A stretch of DNA of 64,000 nucleotides from Sphingomonas guangdongensis (GCF_900199185.1 NZ_OBMI01000001.1:992001-1056000), one strand, 5' to 3'. Positions 18,316 through 29,040 are shown, numbered from the stretch's first letter. Made by a program: numbers and translations. The notes: a model not told the origin generated them from the letters alone.

Positions 18316-19346
18316 GCCACCGCTTCCTGCTCGAAATGGGCGAGGTCGTCGGTGATGCGTCTAGTCAGGTCGTCGCGGACCATCTTGGCGGCGACGGAGA
18401 TCGCGTGCGCGACGCCGACCTCGTTCGCGCTGCCGTGGCTCTTCACCACCAGGCCATTGAGGCCGAGGAAGACAGCGCCATTGTGGTTGTTGGGATCAAG
18501 GTGCCCGCGCAGCAGCTCGGTCGCGGGGCGGGAGATGAGGAAGCCGATCTTGGAGCGCAGCGAGCTGCGGAACGCGCGCTTCAGCAGGTCGCCGACGAAG
18601 CGGGCCGTCCCCTCCGCCGTCTTCAGCGCGACGTTGCCGGAAAAGCCGTCGCACACGACCACGTCGACGTCGCCGAACGATAGGCGGTCGCCCTCGATAT
18701 AGCCGGCGAATGTCATCGGCAGGTGAGTCGCATCGCGCAGCGCCGCGGCCGCATCGCGGACCTCGTCCGTGCCCTTCAGCTCCTCCGTTCCGATGTTGAG
18801 GAGCGCGACCCGCGGGCTCGCGAGATCGAGCGTGGTGCGCGCATAGGCCGCGCCCATCACCGCGAATTGCACCAGGTTGCGCGCGTCGCACTCGGTGTTG
18901 GCACCGAGATCGAGCATCACGAAGTCGGTTCGGCCGAGGCTCGGCAGCAACGCGGCGAGCGCCGGCCGGTCGATGCCCGGCATGGTGCGCAGCGACAGCT
19001 TGGCCATCGCCATCAGCGCCCCGGTGTTGCCGGCGGATACGGCAGCGGCGGCCTCGCCACGCTTCACCAAGTCGATCGCGACGCCCATCGACGTCTTCTT
19101 GGCGCGGCGAATCGCCTGGCTCGGCTTGTCGCTAGAACCGACGACCTCGCTCGCGTGGACGATCGAGGACGCGGCGGTCAGGTTGGGGTGGTTCTTCAGC
19201 CCGTCGCGGATCTGCGCCTCGTCGCCGACCAGCGCGAAGCGCATCCCATCGAACCGGCGCCGCGCCCGCGCGACGCCAGCCAGCATGACCGCCAGCCCCT
19301 CGTCGCCACCCATCGCATCGACGGCAATCCGCGCGTCAGCGTTCAT
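18312..19346 (-). CDS. plsX: Phosphate acyltransferase PlsX
   Basis: Makes acyl-phosphate from acyl-ACP for glycerolipid synthesis at the membrane surface. The 344-aa protein begins with [12 protein letters not shown] and shows [40 protein letters not shown] and [14 protein letters not shown], all standard PlsX motifs. It follows rpmF with a 27-nt gap and overlaps fabH by 4 nt. Confidence 0.97.
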   Translation of the reverse strand: MNADARIAVDAMGGDEGLAVMLAGVARARRRFDGMRFALVGDEAQIRDGLKNHPNLTAASSIVHASEVVGSSDKPSQAIRRAKKTSMGVAIDLVKRGEAAAAVSAGNTGALMAMAKLSLRTMPGIDRPALAALLPSLGRTDFVMLDLGANTECDARNLVQFAVMGAAYARTTLDLASPRVALLNIGTEELKGTDEVRDAAAALRDATHLPMTFAGYIEGDRLSFGDVDVVVCDGFSGNVALKTAEGTARFVGDLLKRAFRSSLRSKIGFLISRPATELLRGHLDPNNHNGAVFLGLNGLVVKSHGSANEVGVAHAISVAAKMVRDDLTRRITDDLAHFEQEAVA

Positions 19347-19373
19347 ACAGGCTGACCTTCAGGCCGTACCGTG

Positions 19374-19553
19374 TCAGGCGTCGACCGAGACGATCTCGCG
19401 GCCGTTGTAGTGCCCGCAGCTGGTGCACAGGTTGTGCGGACGGCGCAGCTCGCCGCAGTTCGGGCATTCCTGGAACGCTTCGACGCTCAGCGCATCGTGC
19501 GCGCGGCGCATGCCACGCCGCGACGGCGAGGTCTTTCTCTTGGGGACGGCCAT
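19374..19553 (-). CDS. rpmF: 50S ribosomal protein L32
   Basis: A 59-aa ribosomal protein starting [20 protein letters not shown]. Four cysteines (ECPNCG and LCTSCG, about residues 30-46) form the zinc ribbon found in the C+ version of L32. It is the first gene of the plsX-fabH-ihfA-merR operon. In many relatives a yceD (DUF177) gene precedes rpmF; here the gene upstream is a divergent MAPEG protein, so rpmF has its own promoter. Confidence 0.97.
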   Translation of the reverse strand: MAVPKRKTSPSRRGMRRAHDALSVEAFQECPNCGELRRPHNLCTSCGHYNGREIVSVDA

Positions 19554-19647
19554 GTCGGCAACCTTTTCGTGTACGGATCATCTGTTCCGCAGGAATCCTT
19601 GATGCGCGACGAGCGCGCGGACGGGTGCCTGCGAAAGCGAAGGCGCG

Positions 19648-19675
19648 CCTATAGCGATTTCCGCCGCGCTTGCAA
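19648..19675 (-). promoter_or_regulatory. Predicted rpmF operon promoter
   Basis: On the minus strand TTGCAA (19675-19670) and TATAGG (19653-19648) form a -35/-10 pair with 16-nt spacing, about 95 nt before the rpmF ATG. This fits a sigma-70-type promoter for the operon. Confidence 0.55.
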
Positions 19676-19736
19676 GCCGATCGGCGGGGTGACAGGCTGG
19701 CCGCCGTGCCGGGCCAAGCGGAAGGATGACGAGCCG

Positions 19737-20177
19737 ATGACGATCCTCCTGCCCGCGACGCTCGCCACCGCGGCCGCCTGTGCGCTCCTCGCGATCTGGC
19801 TCGGGCTGCGGGTCAGCCAGGTGCGGGTCAAGCACAAGGTGCTGGTCGGCGACGGCGGCGACCCGCTGGTGCTCGCCCGCATGCGCGCCCACGCCAACTT
19901 CGTCGAGTACACACCCTTCGTGTTGATCCTGCTCGCGCTGGTCGAACTGGCCAAGGGACCGGCGGTGCACCTCTGGGCGTACGGCGCCGTGTTCGTGCTC
20001 GCGCGGGTCGCGCACGGCATCGGCATGGAACGGTCGCGCGGCGCCCGGATGGTCGGCATCCTCGTGACCTGGGCGATTCTGGCGCTGCTGATCGGCGAGG
20101 CGACTTGGACCACCTACCAGGGGGCCGCGCCCGGCAGGGGAGACGCGATCGAGATAGAGCAAGTGCCCGCAGCCTGA
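19737..20177 (+). CDS. MAPEG-family membrane protein
   Basis: A 146-aa membrane protein with four hydrophobic helices. The family segments are VKHKVLVGDGGDPLVLARMRAHANFVEYTPFVLILLAL-type (residues about 32-72) and RVAHGIGM at about 100. MAPEG proteins include microsomal glutathione transferases; the RxHxNFxEY motif (RAHANFVEY) is present. Bacterial members of this short type are mostly uncharacterised. ATG 19737 is preceded by GAAGGATGACGAG. It is divergent from rpmF. Confidence 0.88.
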   Translation: MTILLPATLATAAACALLAIWLGLRVSQVRVKHKVLVGDGGDPLVLARMRAHANFVEYTPFVLILLALVELAKGPAVHLWAYGAVFVLARVAHGIGMERSRGARMVGILVTWAILALLIGEATWTTYQGAAPGRGDAIEIEQVPAA

Positions 20178-20191
20178 GCCCTCGTTGCACA

Positions 20192-20312
20192 CCGTTCGTC
20201 CTGAGTAGCGACTGAGCGCAGACGAAGGCGCGTATCGAAGGACAGGTCACGCGCGGGAAGATGCTTCGATACGCTGCTACGCAGCTACTCAGTCGCTACT
20301 CAGCACGAACGG
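20192..20312. repeat. Long nested inverted repeat (intergenic palindromic element)
   Basis: The 25-nt arms at 20192-20216 and 20288-20312 are inverted copies with one mismatch. Inside them CGTATCGAAG (20231-20240) is the exact inverse of CTTCGATACG (20264-20273). The whole 121-bp element fills the gap between two convergent genes. It looks like a dispersed palindromic repeat of the kind scattered through sphingomonad genomes and may also end transcription. Confidence 0.75.
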
Positions 20313-20330
20313 TCTGGCACGGGGCGTGAC

Positions 20331-20993
20331 TCACCTGCCCGCCAGCACCGCATCGCCCACGAACGGATTGCTCTGCCGCTCGTGCCCGATCGTGCTCGCC
20401 GGGCCGTGGCCGGGAAGGAAGACCGTCTCATCCCCCATCGGCCAAAGCTTGGTCACGACCGAGGTCACGAGCGCGTTGGAATCGCTGAGCGGGAAGTCGG
20501 TCCGCCCGACCGAGCCCTGGAACAGCACGTCACCGACGATCGCGAGCCTGGAGGGTGGATGGTGGAAGACGACGTGGCCGGGCGTGTGCCCAGGGGTCAG
20601 GTAGACGTCGAGCGTCAGGTCGCCCACGCTCACCGTGTCGCCGTCGTCGAGCCAGCGTGTCGGCTCGAACGCCTCGCCGCGCAGCCCCCATTGGCGACAA
20701 TCGTTCTCCAGCCGCGCGAGCCAGTAACGGTCCGCCTCGTGCGGACCCTCGATCGGCACGCCGACTTCCTTCGCCAGCACTCCGGCCTCGGCGCAGTGAT
20801 CGGCGTGGGCGTGGGTCAGCAGGATCTTCTCGACCGAGACACCCGCCTCGGCAATTGCCGCCTTGATCCGCGGCAGGTCACCGCCCGGATCGACCACCGC
20901 CGCCTTCATGGTCGCGGTGCACCAGAACAGCGTGCAGTTCTGCTGGAGCGAGGTCACGGGAATGATGGTGGCGCGAAGCGGCGGCTGGGTCAT
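20331..20993 (-). CDS. Metallo-beta-lactamase-fold hydrolase (glyoxalase II-like)
   Basis: A 220-aa MBL-fold protein. The zinc motif HxHxDH is THAHADHC at about residues 60-67; further ligands are in YLTPGHTPGHV, VGDVLF and LPGHGPAST. This short form without the glyoxalase II C-terminal helical domain is the YcbL/GloC type, which hydrolyses S-lactoylglutathione or a related thioester; the substrate is inference. It starts at ATG 20993. The longer open frame upstream runs into the structured intergenic region and was not used. Confidence 0.9.
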   Translation of the reverse strand: MTQPPLRATIIPVTSLQQNCTLFWCTATMKAAVVDPGGDLPRIKAAIAEAGVSVEKILLTHAHADHCAEAGVLAKEVGVPIEGPHEADRYWLARLENDCRQWGLRGEAFEPTRWLDDGDTVSVGDLTLDVYLTPGHTPGHVVFHHPPSRLAIVGDVLFQGSVGRTDFPLSDSNALVTSVVTKLWPMGDETVFLPGHGPASTIGHERQSNPFVGDAVLAGR

Positions 20994-21068
20994 GGCGCGA
21001 CAGGTGGGCGGGTGCGGCGACGGGGTCAACAGGCTTGCCAGCCGGGCGGGTGCTGCTAGCCTCGTGAG

Positions 21069-21281
21069 CGGAGGTTCGACTCCTCCGGTAATTGGCGACG
21101 TTCTCGACCGCGAGGTCGGAAGCGGCCCGGACAGCACAGATGAGGCGTCGCCACGTGGTTGGTCACAAGCAATTCGGATTTGCTCGCAACATGAAGTCTC
21201 CGGATGCCGGCCCTTCGGGGCAGCCGTGGCGCGGCCTTGCGGGTGCTCGCACCCCCGCCGCGCTGCCGTGGCATCCGGGGA
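21069..21281 (+). ncRNA. Candidate structured RNA, unknown class
   Basis: This is the only gap above 300 bases (20994-21299) and holds no credible ORF. On the plus strand it can form: a 6-bp stem with a tRNA T-loop-like TTCGACT (21069-21087); GGCGACG/CGTCGCC (21094-21100 with 21146-21152) enclosing CGACC-GCGA-GGTCG with a GNRA tetraloop (21105-21118); AGCAA/TTGCT (21168-21172 with 21180-21184); and a 12-bp stem (21197-21208 with 21270-21281, one G-U) containing further helices. It ends 18 nt before the SPFH gene, so it could be a leader element or a separate RNA. Confidence 0.4.
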
Positions 21282-21299
21282 TGAGCGGGTGATACGGGC

Positions 21300-22064
21300 T
21301 TGACCGAGGTGCTCGGCCCGTTTGCCGCAATTCTCACAGCCATCATGATCGTCGTGGCGGTGACACTGTCGCTGCGCCGGCGCGTGATCGTCTACGCGTG
21401 GGAGACGGCGCTGCTCTACCGTGGCGGTGTGTTCGAGCGTACGCTCGACCCCGGCACCCACCATTACGCCGACCTTCGTCAGCGGGTGCGGATCGTGCGG
21501 CTGCCGGCGCACGCCCAGCGCAGCAATTTCGGTCCGCTCGATGTGCTGAGCGCGGATCGCTTCGCCTTTCGCCTGCATCTCTCCGTCACCTGGACGATCG
21601 TTGATCCGCGCACGGCTTGGGAGGCGCAGGAGGTGCCGGAGAGCACCAGCTACACGGTTGCGCCGCTTCAGGAGCGCGTCGCCGCGGCGGCGCTCGCCGC
21701 TACCGGTGCCCTCCAACTTGATGACCTGCTCGGCGCGCCGGTCGCGCTCGGGGACGCCGTGCGTGCGATCCTGGCGACCGGCGCGACCAGCTTCGCGTTC
21801 GAGGCGGTGGCGGTCACCCGCATGGAGCTGCCGCCGGAGACCCGCCGCATGCTGACGGAGGTGGAGCGGGCGCGCCGCAGCGGGCTCGCCGCGCTGGAGC
21901 GGGCGCGCAGCGAGCAGGCGGCGCTGCGCTCGCTCGCCAATGCCGCGCGGCTGGTGCGGGACAATCCGGAGCTCGCGCAACTCCGGCTGCTCCAGACGAT
22001 CGAGGATGCCAAAGGACCGACGACCATCGTCGTCGGCGACCCCCGCGCCGTTCCGCCTAGCTGA
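21300..22064 (+). CDS. SPFH/stomatin-like membrane protein
   Basis: A 254-aa protein. One N-terminal transmembrane helix (about residues 7-25) is followed by an SPFH (band 7) domain: a start such as VYAWETALLYRGGVFERTLDPGTHHY and LSADRFAFRLHLSVTWTIVDPRTAW. A charged helical tail with many Arg, Glu and Ala (about 180-230) could form a coiled coil. Relatives organise membrane microdomains or escort proteases. The start is TTG 21300, immediately after the stem-rich intergenic element; GTG 21309 is an alternative. Confidence 0.75.
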   Translation: MTEVLGPFAAILTAIMIVVAVTLSLRRRVIVYAWETALLYRGGVFERTLDPGTHHYADLRQRVRIVRLPAHAQRSNFGPLDVLSADRFAFRLHLSVTWTIVDPRTAWEAQEVPESTSYTVAPLQERVAAAALAATGALQLDDLLGAPVALGDAVRAILATGATSFAFEAVAVTRMELPPETRRMLTEVERARRSGLAALERARSEQAALRSLANAARLVRDNPELAQLRLLQTIEDAKGPTTIVVGDPRAVPPS

Positions 22065-22067
22065 CGC

Positions 22068-23984
22068 TCACTTCGGCACCGTGCCGAGCAGGTTGGCTTG
22101 CCAGAAAAACAGCGTCGCGTAGTTCTGGTAGTCGCGGTTCTCCTTCTTGGCGAAGCCGTGGCCCTCGTCCGCGGCGAGGATGTGCCAGGCGATGCCGCCG
22201 TTCGCGCGGACGGCCTTCACCATCTGGTCCGCCTCGCTCGCCGGCACGCGCGGGTCGTTGGCGCCGGTCACCACCATCAGCGGGATGCGCAGCTCGCTGA
22301 CCCGGGTCATGGGCGAGATCTCGAGCAGCTTGGCCTTCTGCTTCGGATCGCGCTCGTCGCCGTACTCGACGCGGCGCAGGTCGCGGCGGTAGCCGGACGT
22401 GTTCTCCAGGAACGTCACCCAGTTGGAGATGGCGACGATGCAGTTCGCACCCTTGAGCCGCGCGCCGTAGCGGATGGCAGCCGCGTAGCACATGTAGCCA
22501 CCGTAGCTGCCACCCTGCTCCCCGATCCGCGCGGCATCGATTCCCGGGTCACGCGCGAAATGGTCGAGGAAGGCGCCGATGTCCCTGACCGAGTCTTCCC
22601 GCTTGAAGGGACCGTTGTCGAGGCTGACGAACCGCTTGCCGTAGCCGGTCGAGCCGCGGACGTTCGGGTAGAAGAGCGCGATGCCCAGTTCGTTGACGTA
22701 GTAGTTGGCCGCGCCGCGGTAACTGGCGGTGGTCTGCCCCTCCGGTCCGCCGTGGATATCGATGATCAGCGGGCGCTTGCCCGGAAAGCGCGCCGGATCG
22801 GGGCGATAGAGCAGGCCCGAGACCTCCTGCCCGTCGAAGCTCTTGACCCGCACCAGCTCGGCGGCGACGTTCCGTGACGGATCGAGCCCGCCGGTCTCGC
22901 TTGCGGTCCACTGGGTGACCTTCATCGCCCTCGGATCGAGCACGAAGACGTCGCCCGGGACCGTGCTGCCGCTCACGGAGAAGGCGACGTCGCCCCAGGG
23001 TGCGACCTCCAGCCCGCCGATCACGCCCTTGGGCACGGCTGCCTCGCGGACCTGCCCGGTCCGGGGATCGAGCAGCTTCAGCCGGCTGGTGCCATCCTCA
23101 TTCAAGACGTAGGCGATAAAGCTGCCGTCTTTCGCGATCGCGAAGTCCTCGACGTCCCAGCGCGGCTCCTTCGACACCGGTGTGAACCGGTTGTCCTTGA
23201 GCGTGCCGAGCCGCTGGAAGTCGGAGCCCGCGTCCGCGAGCACCCACAACGTACCGTCCGGCGCGACTTCCGCCGATCCGAACGCGACCTGCTGCTTAAG
23301 GTCATTGAGGGGCGTCATCGTGCCGGTCGCAAGGTCGAGGTCGTAGAGGTCGCTCTTCTGCACGGACGCGCGATTGAGCACGACGGCGCGGCTGTCGCCC
23401 GGCAGGAAGTCGACGAACGACCAGCCGCCGCCGCTCACCTGCGCGACCATCCGTGCAGTGGTGGGATCGCGCGGATCCATGACGTAAAGGTCGTTGTCCG
23501 TCCCCGTGCGCTTGGTCGACGAATAACCGACCAGCTTGCCATCGCGGGAGAAGGCGCCGAAGCCGTTCCGGCTCTTGCCGTCGGTCAGCAGCGTGAGGCG
23601 GCCGTCCTTCATCGCGTAGAGCTGGTAGAACTCGCCTCCGCCGACGTCCTTCTGGACCAGCATGACGTCGCCCGATGGCGAATAATAGGCCTGGCTGGTG
23701 CGATCGGCCTCGAAGGTGATCTGGCGGCGATCCATCATCGGCCTCGCCACCTGGTGAAGCTGCGCGACATTGGCGAAGCGGGTGGTGATCACCAGCGACT
23801 TGTCGACCGGGTTCCACGCGACCGGCGCGGCGGAGCGGGTCTCGGCATAAGGGCGCAGCGCGTCGGCTAGGCTGACGGGCAGCGCCGGCACCCCGTCGGC
23901 GGTGATCGCCGCCGGCTTGGCGACCTGCGCTGCGGCGGGCGCGCCGACAGCGGCAAGCAGGATGGCGGCGGTGGCGAGGCGCAT
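22068..23984 (-). CDS. S9-family peptidase (prolyl oligopeptidase-type), exported
   Basis: A 638-aa serine peptidase with a signal peptide (MRLATAAILLAAVGAPAAAQ, cleavage near residue 19). A seven-bladed beta-propeller-like region (about 40-370) is followed by an alpha/beta-hydrolase domain. The catalytic Ser is in GGSYGGY, the Asp in GANDPRV and the His in DEGHGF. The oxyanion region IDIHGGPEGQ is present. It is probably a periplasmic acylaminoacyl- or dipeptidyl-peptidase; the cleavage preference cannot be read. It is almost stop-to-stop with the SPFH gene (3 nt apart). Confidence 0.93.
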   Translation of the reverse strand: MRLATAAILLAAVGAPAAAQVAKPAAITADGVPALPVSLADALRPYAETRSAAPVAWNPVDKSLVITTRFANVAQLHQVARPMMDRRQITFEADRTSQAYYSPSGDVMLVQKDVGGGEFYQLYAMKDGRLTLLTDGKSRNGFGAFSRDGKLVGYSSTKRTGTDNDLYVMDPRDPTTARMVAQVSGGGWSFVDFLPGDSRAVVLNRASVQKSDLYDLDLATGTMTPLNDLKQQVAFGSAEVAPDGTLWVLADAGSDFQRLGTLKDNRFTPVSKEPRWDVEDFAIAKDGSFIAYVLNEDGTSRLKLLDPRTGQVREAAVPKGVIGGLEVAPWGDVAFSVSGSTVPGDVFVLDPRAMKVTQWTASETGGLDPSRNVAAELVRVKSFDGQEVSGLLYRPDPARFPGKRPLIIDIHGGPEGQTTASYRGAANYYVNELGIALFYPNVRGSTGYGKRFVSLDNGPFKREDSVRDIGAFLDHFARDPGIDAARIGEQGGSYGGYMCYAAAIRYGARLKGANCIVAISNWVTFLENTSGYRRDLRRVEYGDERDPKQKAKLLEISPMTRVSELRIPLMVVTGANDPRVPASEADQMVKAVRANGGIAWHILAADEGHGFAKKENRDYQNYATLFFWQANLLGTVPK

Positions 23985-24056
23985 GGTGTTTCCCCTTCGT
24001 GTGCACCGAGCCTAGGCCTGCTCCACGTCAGCGGCAACGCCCTTGCTCCGTGCGGC

Positions 24057-25617
<1,561 letters not shown>

Positions 25618-25743
25618 CGATCAGGTGAACGGGCCGCCCAGCGACCGTTCAGCCCCCACACCGTACCGAACATTGTATCGGGGCATCCGGCTTCCGATCT
25701 GGCGCGTCGTCGTCAGTGGCAGTGACGAACGTAGAGAATCATC

Positions 25744-25881
25744 ATGCGCAAGAACCCGCCCAGCTTCATCCGCCTGTTCGTCGGCGGCTTCGCCCTCGGC
25801 GCGGCGACGCTCGTGTCGGTGCAGGCGATCGAGACCGGTCACAACCCGCTCGTTCCCGCCGCGCAGGCGGAGACTCGCTGA
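25744..25881 (+). CDS. Small exported or membrane-anchored protein
   Basis: A 45-aa product not previously catalogued by length. It begins MRKNPPSFIRLFVGGFALG and continues through a hydrophobic segment (residues about 9-25) to the end AAQAETR. The N-terminus looks like a signal peptide or single membrane anchor. It starts 38 nt before the msrA ATG and probably shares its transcript. The arrangement suggests co-function with exported MsrA, but I do not recognise the family. Confidence 0.55.
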   Translation: MRKNPPSFIRLFVGGFALGAATLVSVQAIETGHNPLVPAAQAETR

Positions 25882-25918
25882 TCAATGTCGCTGCCTCCCC
25901 CGCCCACGAGGTAGTCCG

Positions 25919-26569
25919 ATGCTGAAGATCCTGATTCCCGCGGTTGCGCTCGCTGCCGCCCTTCCGCTGGTCGGCGGCGCGGGCCACGCGAAGGCGGTGG
26001 CCATCCCGGCGCCGGCCCGTGACGTGCCCGCCGCACCTGCGCTGCAGACCGCGGTTCTCGCGGGCGGTTGCTTCTGGGGCATGGAAGCGGTGTTCGAGGG
26101 CGTGAAGGGCGTCCGCGACGTGATCAGCGGCTATGCCGGCGGCACTCGCGACACGGCGACCTACGCTCAGGTCTCCACCGAGCGTACCCGTCATGCCGAG
26201 GCGATCCGGATCACCTATGACCCGCGCGTGGTCAGCTACGGCACGCTGCTGCGCATCTATTTCTCGGTCGCGCACGACCCCACGCAGGTGAACGGCCAGC
26301 ATCCGGACAGCGGGCCGAGCTACCGTTCCGCGATCTTCCCGCAGACGCCGCAGCAGCAGCTGGTCGCCGAACGATATGTGGTGCAGCTCGGCCGGACGCG
26401 CGCCTTCGGCAAGCCGATCGCCACGCGGATCGAGCGCGGCGCCTTCTACCCGGCGGAGGCGTACCACCAGGATTTCGCCCGGCGGAACCCGACCCACGGC
26501 TACATCGTCACGTGGGACAAGCCGAAGATCGCGGCGTTCCGCGCGGCGTATCCGGCACTCGCAAAGTAA
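25919..26569 (+). CDS. msrA: Peptide-methionine (S)-S-oxide reductase MsrA, exported
   Basis: Repairs oxidised methionine (S-epimer) in proteins. The catalytic cysteine is C51 in GGCFWGMEAVF, with the family segments VISGYAGG, THAEAI-like RHAEAIRITYDP and YHQDFARRNP. A hydrophobic N-terminus (KILIPAVALAAALPLVGGAGHAKA) acts as a signal peptide, so this 216-aa form is likely periplasmic. Resolving cysteines are not evident at the C-terminus, which suggests recycling by an outside reductant. MsrB is encoded separately at 37352 and lacks a signal peptide. Confidence 0.93.
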   Translation: MLKILIPAVALAAALPLVGGAGHAKAVAIPAPARDVPAAPALQTAVLAGGCFWGMEAVFEGVKGVRDVISGYAGGTRDTATYAQVSTERTRHAEAIRITYDPRVVSYGTLLRIYFSVAHDPTQVNGQHPDSGPSYRSAIFPQTPQQQLVAERYVVQLGRTRAFGKPIATRIERGAFYPAEAYHQDFARRNPTHGYIVTWDKPKIAAFRAAYPALAK

Positions 26570-26576
26570 CCGTCTT

Positions 26577-26592
26577 CCCGGCCTGCGCCGGG
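26577..26592. terminator. Hairpin between convergent msrA and DUF1489 genes
   Basis: CCCGGC at 26577-26582 and GCCGGG at 26587-26592 form a perfect 6-bp stem with loop CTGC, in the 33-bp gap between two stop codons. It can serve both strands. Confidence 0.55.
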
Positions 26593-26602
26593 GTGGCGGG
26601 TG

Positions 26603-27019
26603 TCAGATCAGCGCCAGCGCACTCAGCCGGTTGAGCAGCTCGGCCGGCATCTCGCTGAGGCCCGCCGCGCCCCCGCCCAGGTCGGGCGGCGCGTCGTCCT
26701 TCTCCAGGTAGCGCCAGCCCTGGTGGGCGCGCTTGCGGCGCGGCTCCACCACGATCAGCTCGGGCGCCAGGCGAATCGCGATGCGCCCGCCCTCCACCTC
26801 CCCGAAGCCGATGATGGGGGAGCGTGCGACCAGCTGGTGCTTGATGATCCAGTAAAGCGATCCCGCGCCCGCCACTTCCGCGTGCCGTTTGGGGAGGAAG
26901 CGGGTGGTCAGCAGCAGCCCGCTCCCTTCCGCCGCGCGCAGCCGCGCACGTTCCTGGAGCGAGGGGAGGCTGTCGTGTCCAAACGCGACTTTGGTCAGGT
27001 GAAGCGTCACCTGTGGCAT
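26603..27019 (-). CDS. DUF1489 family protein
   Basis: A 138-aa cytoplasmic protein of the alphaproteobacterial DUF1489 family. It shows LHLTKVAFGHDSL, the basic RFLPKRHAEVAGAGSLYWIIKHQLVARSPIIGF-type core (about residues 40-72) and an end region GWRYLEKDDAPPDL. The conserved SLYWIIK...R pattern suggests a small enzyme or RNA-related domain, but no function is known. It follows mgtE by 21 nt on the same strand and may be co-transcribed with it. Confidence 0.85.
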   Translation of the reverse strand: MPQVTLHLTKVAFGHDSLPSLQERARLRAAEGSGLLLTTRFLPKRHAEVAGAGSLYWIIKHQLVARSPIIGFGEVEGGRIAIRLAPELIVVEPRRKRAHQGWRYLEKDDAPPDLGGGAAGLSEMPAELLNRLSALALI

Positions 27020-27040
27020 GTGGGCGCGCGGGTGGCGCGG

Positions 27041-28450
27041 TCAAGCCAGCCGGGACAGCGCCAGCGTCGCGAGGCCGAGGAAGGCGAGGTAGCCGATCGA
27101 GTCGGTGATCATCGTGACGAAGATGGAGGACGCGACTGCGGGGTCCTGGTCGAAGCGTTCAAGCGCGACTGGCACCAGCACGCCCGCGAACCCGGCGATG
27201 GTGATGTTGGCGAGCATCGCGCCGCCGATCACCACGCCCAGGATCGGACTGCCGTACCAGAGCGCAACGGCCGTCCCGATCAGCGCCGCGACCGTCGACC
27301 CGTTGAGCAGCGCGACCTGCATCTCCCGCAGGATCGAGCGCAGCGTGTTGGACTGGGTCAGCTGGTTGGTCGCGAGCGCGCGCACCGTGACCGCCATGGT
27401 CTGCGTCCCCGCGTTGCCGCCAACCCCGGCGACGATCGGGCCGAGCGCGGCGAGTGCGACCAGCCGCTCAATCGTCCCCTCGAACGTCGCGATGACGGTG
27501 GCGGCGATCAGCGCGGTGAACAGGTTCGCGATCAGCCAGCGCACTCGCGCCTTGTACGTATCGCGGATCGGCTCGTTGATGTCGCCTTCGCCCGCGCCCG
27601 AGAGCAGCAGCGCGTCCTCGCCCGCCTCCTCCTGGATGATGTGGACGACGTCGTCGACGGTGATCATGCCCACCAGCCGCCCGCTCGCGTCGACGACCGC
27701 GGCGGAGATCAGCGCGTACTTTTGAAACCGGAGCGCAACTTCCTCCTGGTCCATGTCGACCGGGATCAGCGTCTGCTCCCGCTTCATGACGTCGCTGATC
27801 GCGATGCCGCGCGGCGTGCGCAGCACCCACGACAATGCGACCGATCCGACCGGCTTGTGCCGGCCGTCGACCACGAAGATCTCCCAGAAATCGGTGGTGA
27901 GATCCTCGTTGCCGCGCAGATAGTCGAGCACGTCGCCGACGCTCCAGTGCTCTGGCACCGCGATCAGCTCGCGCTGCATCAGTCGCCCGGCCGAGTCCTC
28001 GGGATAGGCGAGCGCTTCCTCGATCGCGGCGCGATCGTCCGGCTCCATCGCGCGCAGGACCTCGCGCTGGTCCTCGACATCCAGGTCCTGGATGATCGCC
28101 ACCGCATCGTCGGTGTCGAGCTCGGCGGCGATGTCTGCGACCTCGTGCGGCTCCAGCGCGTCGATCAGCTCCTCGCGGACCCAGTCGTTCAGCTCCGCGA
28201 AGACGTCGGCGTCGAGGAGGTCATGGACCGCGTGGGCGAGGCCGGCGCGCTGATCGGCCGGGACCAGCTCGAACAGGTCGGCGATGTCGGCCGGGTGGAG
28301 CGGCTCGACCAGCGCCCGCGCCCGCTCCGGATCACCCTCCTCCACCGCGTCCAGCACCGCACGGACGAAGCCCGGCTTGAGGCGGTCGTCCTCGTCCAGC
28401 TCGCTGGTCTCGGCGGCGGTCGGCGCGTCGGGAAGCTCGGTCTCGCTCAT
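27041..28450 (-). CDS. mgtE: Magnesium transporter MgtE
   Basis: A 469-aa Mg2+ channel/transporter. The N-terminal MgtE superhelical domain (about residues 20-130, with HPADIADLFELVP and DALEPHEVADIAAEL) is followed by two CBS domains (about 150-270) and five transmembrane helices with GPIVAGVGGNAGTQT and the selectivity segment near FAGVLVPVALERF. Cytosolic Mg2+ binding to the N and CBS domains closes such channels. I start at ATG 28450 with GGGAGGCGG ahead of it rather than the upstream ATG at 28519. Confidence 0.96.
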   Translation of the reverse strand: MSETELPDAPTAAETSELDEDDRLKPGFVRAVLDAVEEGDPERARALVEPLHPADIADLFELVPADQRAGLAHAVHDLLDADVFAELNDWVREELIDALEPHEVADIAAELDTDDAVAIIQDLDVEDQREVLRAMEPDDRAAIEEALAYPEDSAGRLMQRELIAVPEHWSVGDVLDYLRGNEDLTTDFWEIFVVDGRHKPVGSVALSWVLRTPRGIAISDVMKREQTLIPVDMDQEEVALRFQKYALISAAVVDASGRLVGMITVDDVVHIIQEEAGEDALLLSGAGEGDINEPIRDTYKARVRWLIANLFTALIAATVIATFEGTIERLVALAALGPIVAGVGGNAGTQTMAVTVRALATNQLTQSNTLRSILREMQVALLNGSTVAALIGTAVALWYGSPILGVVIGGAMLANITIAGFAGVLVPVALERFDQDPAVASSIFVTMITDSIGYLAFLGLATLALSRLA

Positions 28451-28563
28451 CTGCCGCCTCCCGTTCGCAGTCGCAGCACCCTCTGCCGCAGTTTGTCCGG
28501 CATTTGCAACCGCGCGCACCCGACCCTAGGTGACCGCCTTCCGATCAACAGGAGCACGCTGAC

Positions 28564-29031
<468 letters not shown>

Positions 29032-29040
29032 CGCCCGGCC

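Noticed and set aside
21060..21100. tRNA gene or tRNA 3' fragment (T-arm-like hairpin)
   Set aside because: The T-loop matches, but no matching acceptor strand, anticodon arm or CCA exists at the right distance, and no integrase is nearby.
21060..21290. Two-piece alphaproteobacterial tmRNA
   Set aside because: No CCA after the T-arm and no tag sequence resembling ANDN...ALAA on either strand.
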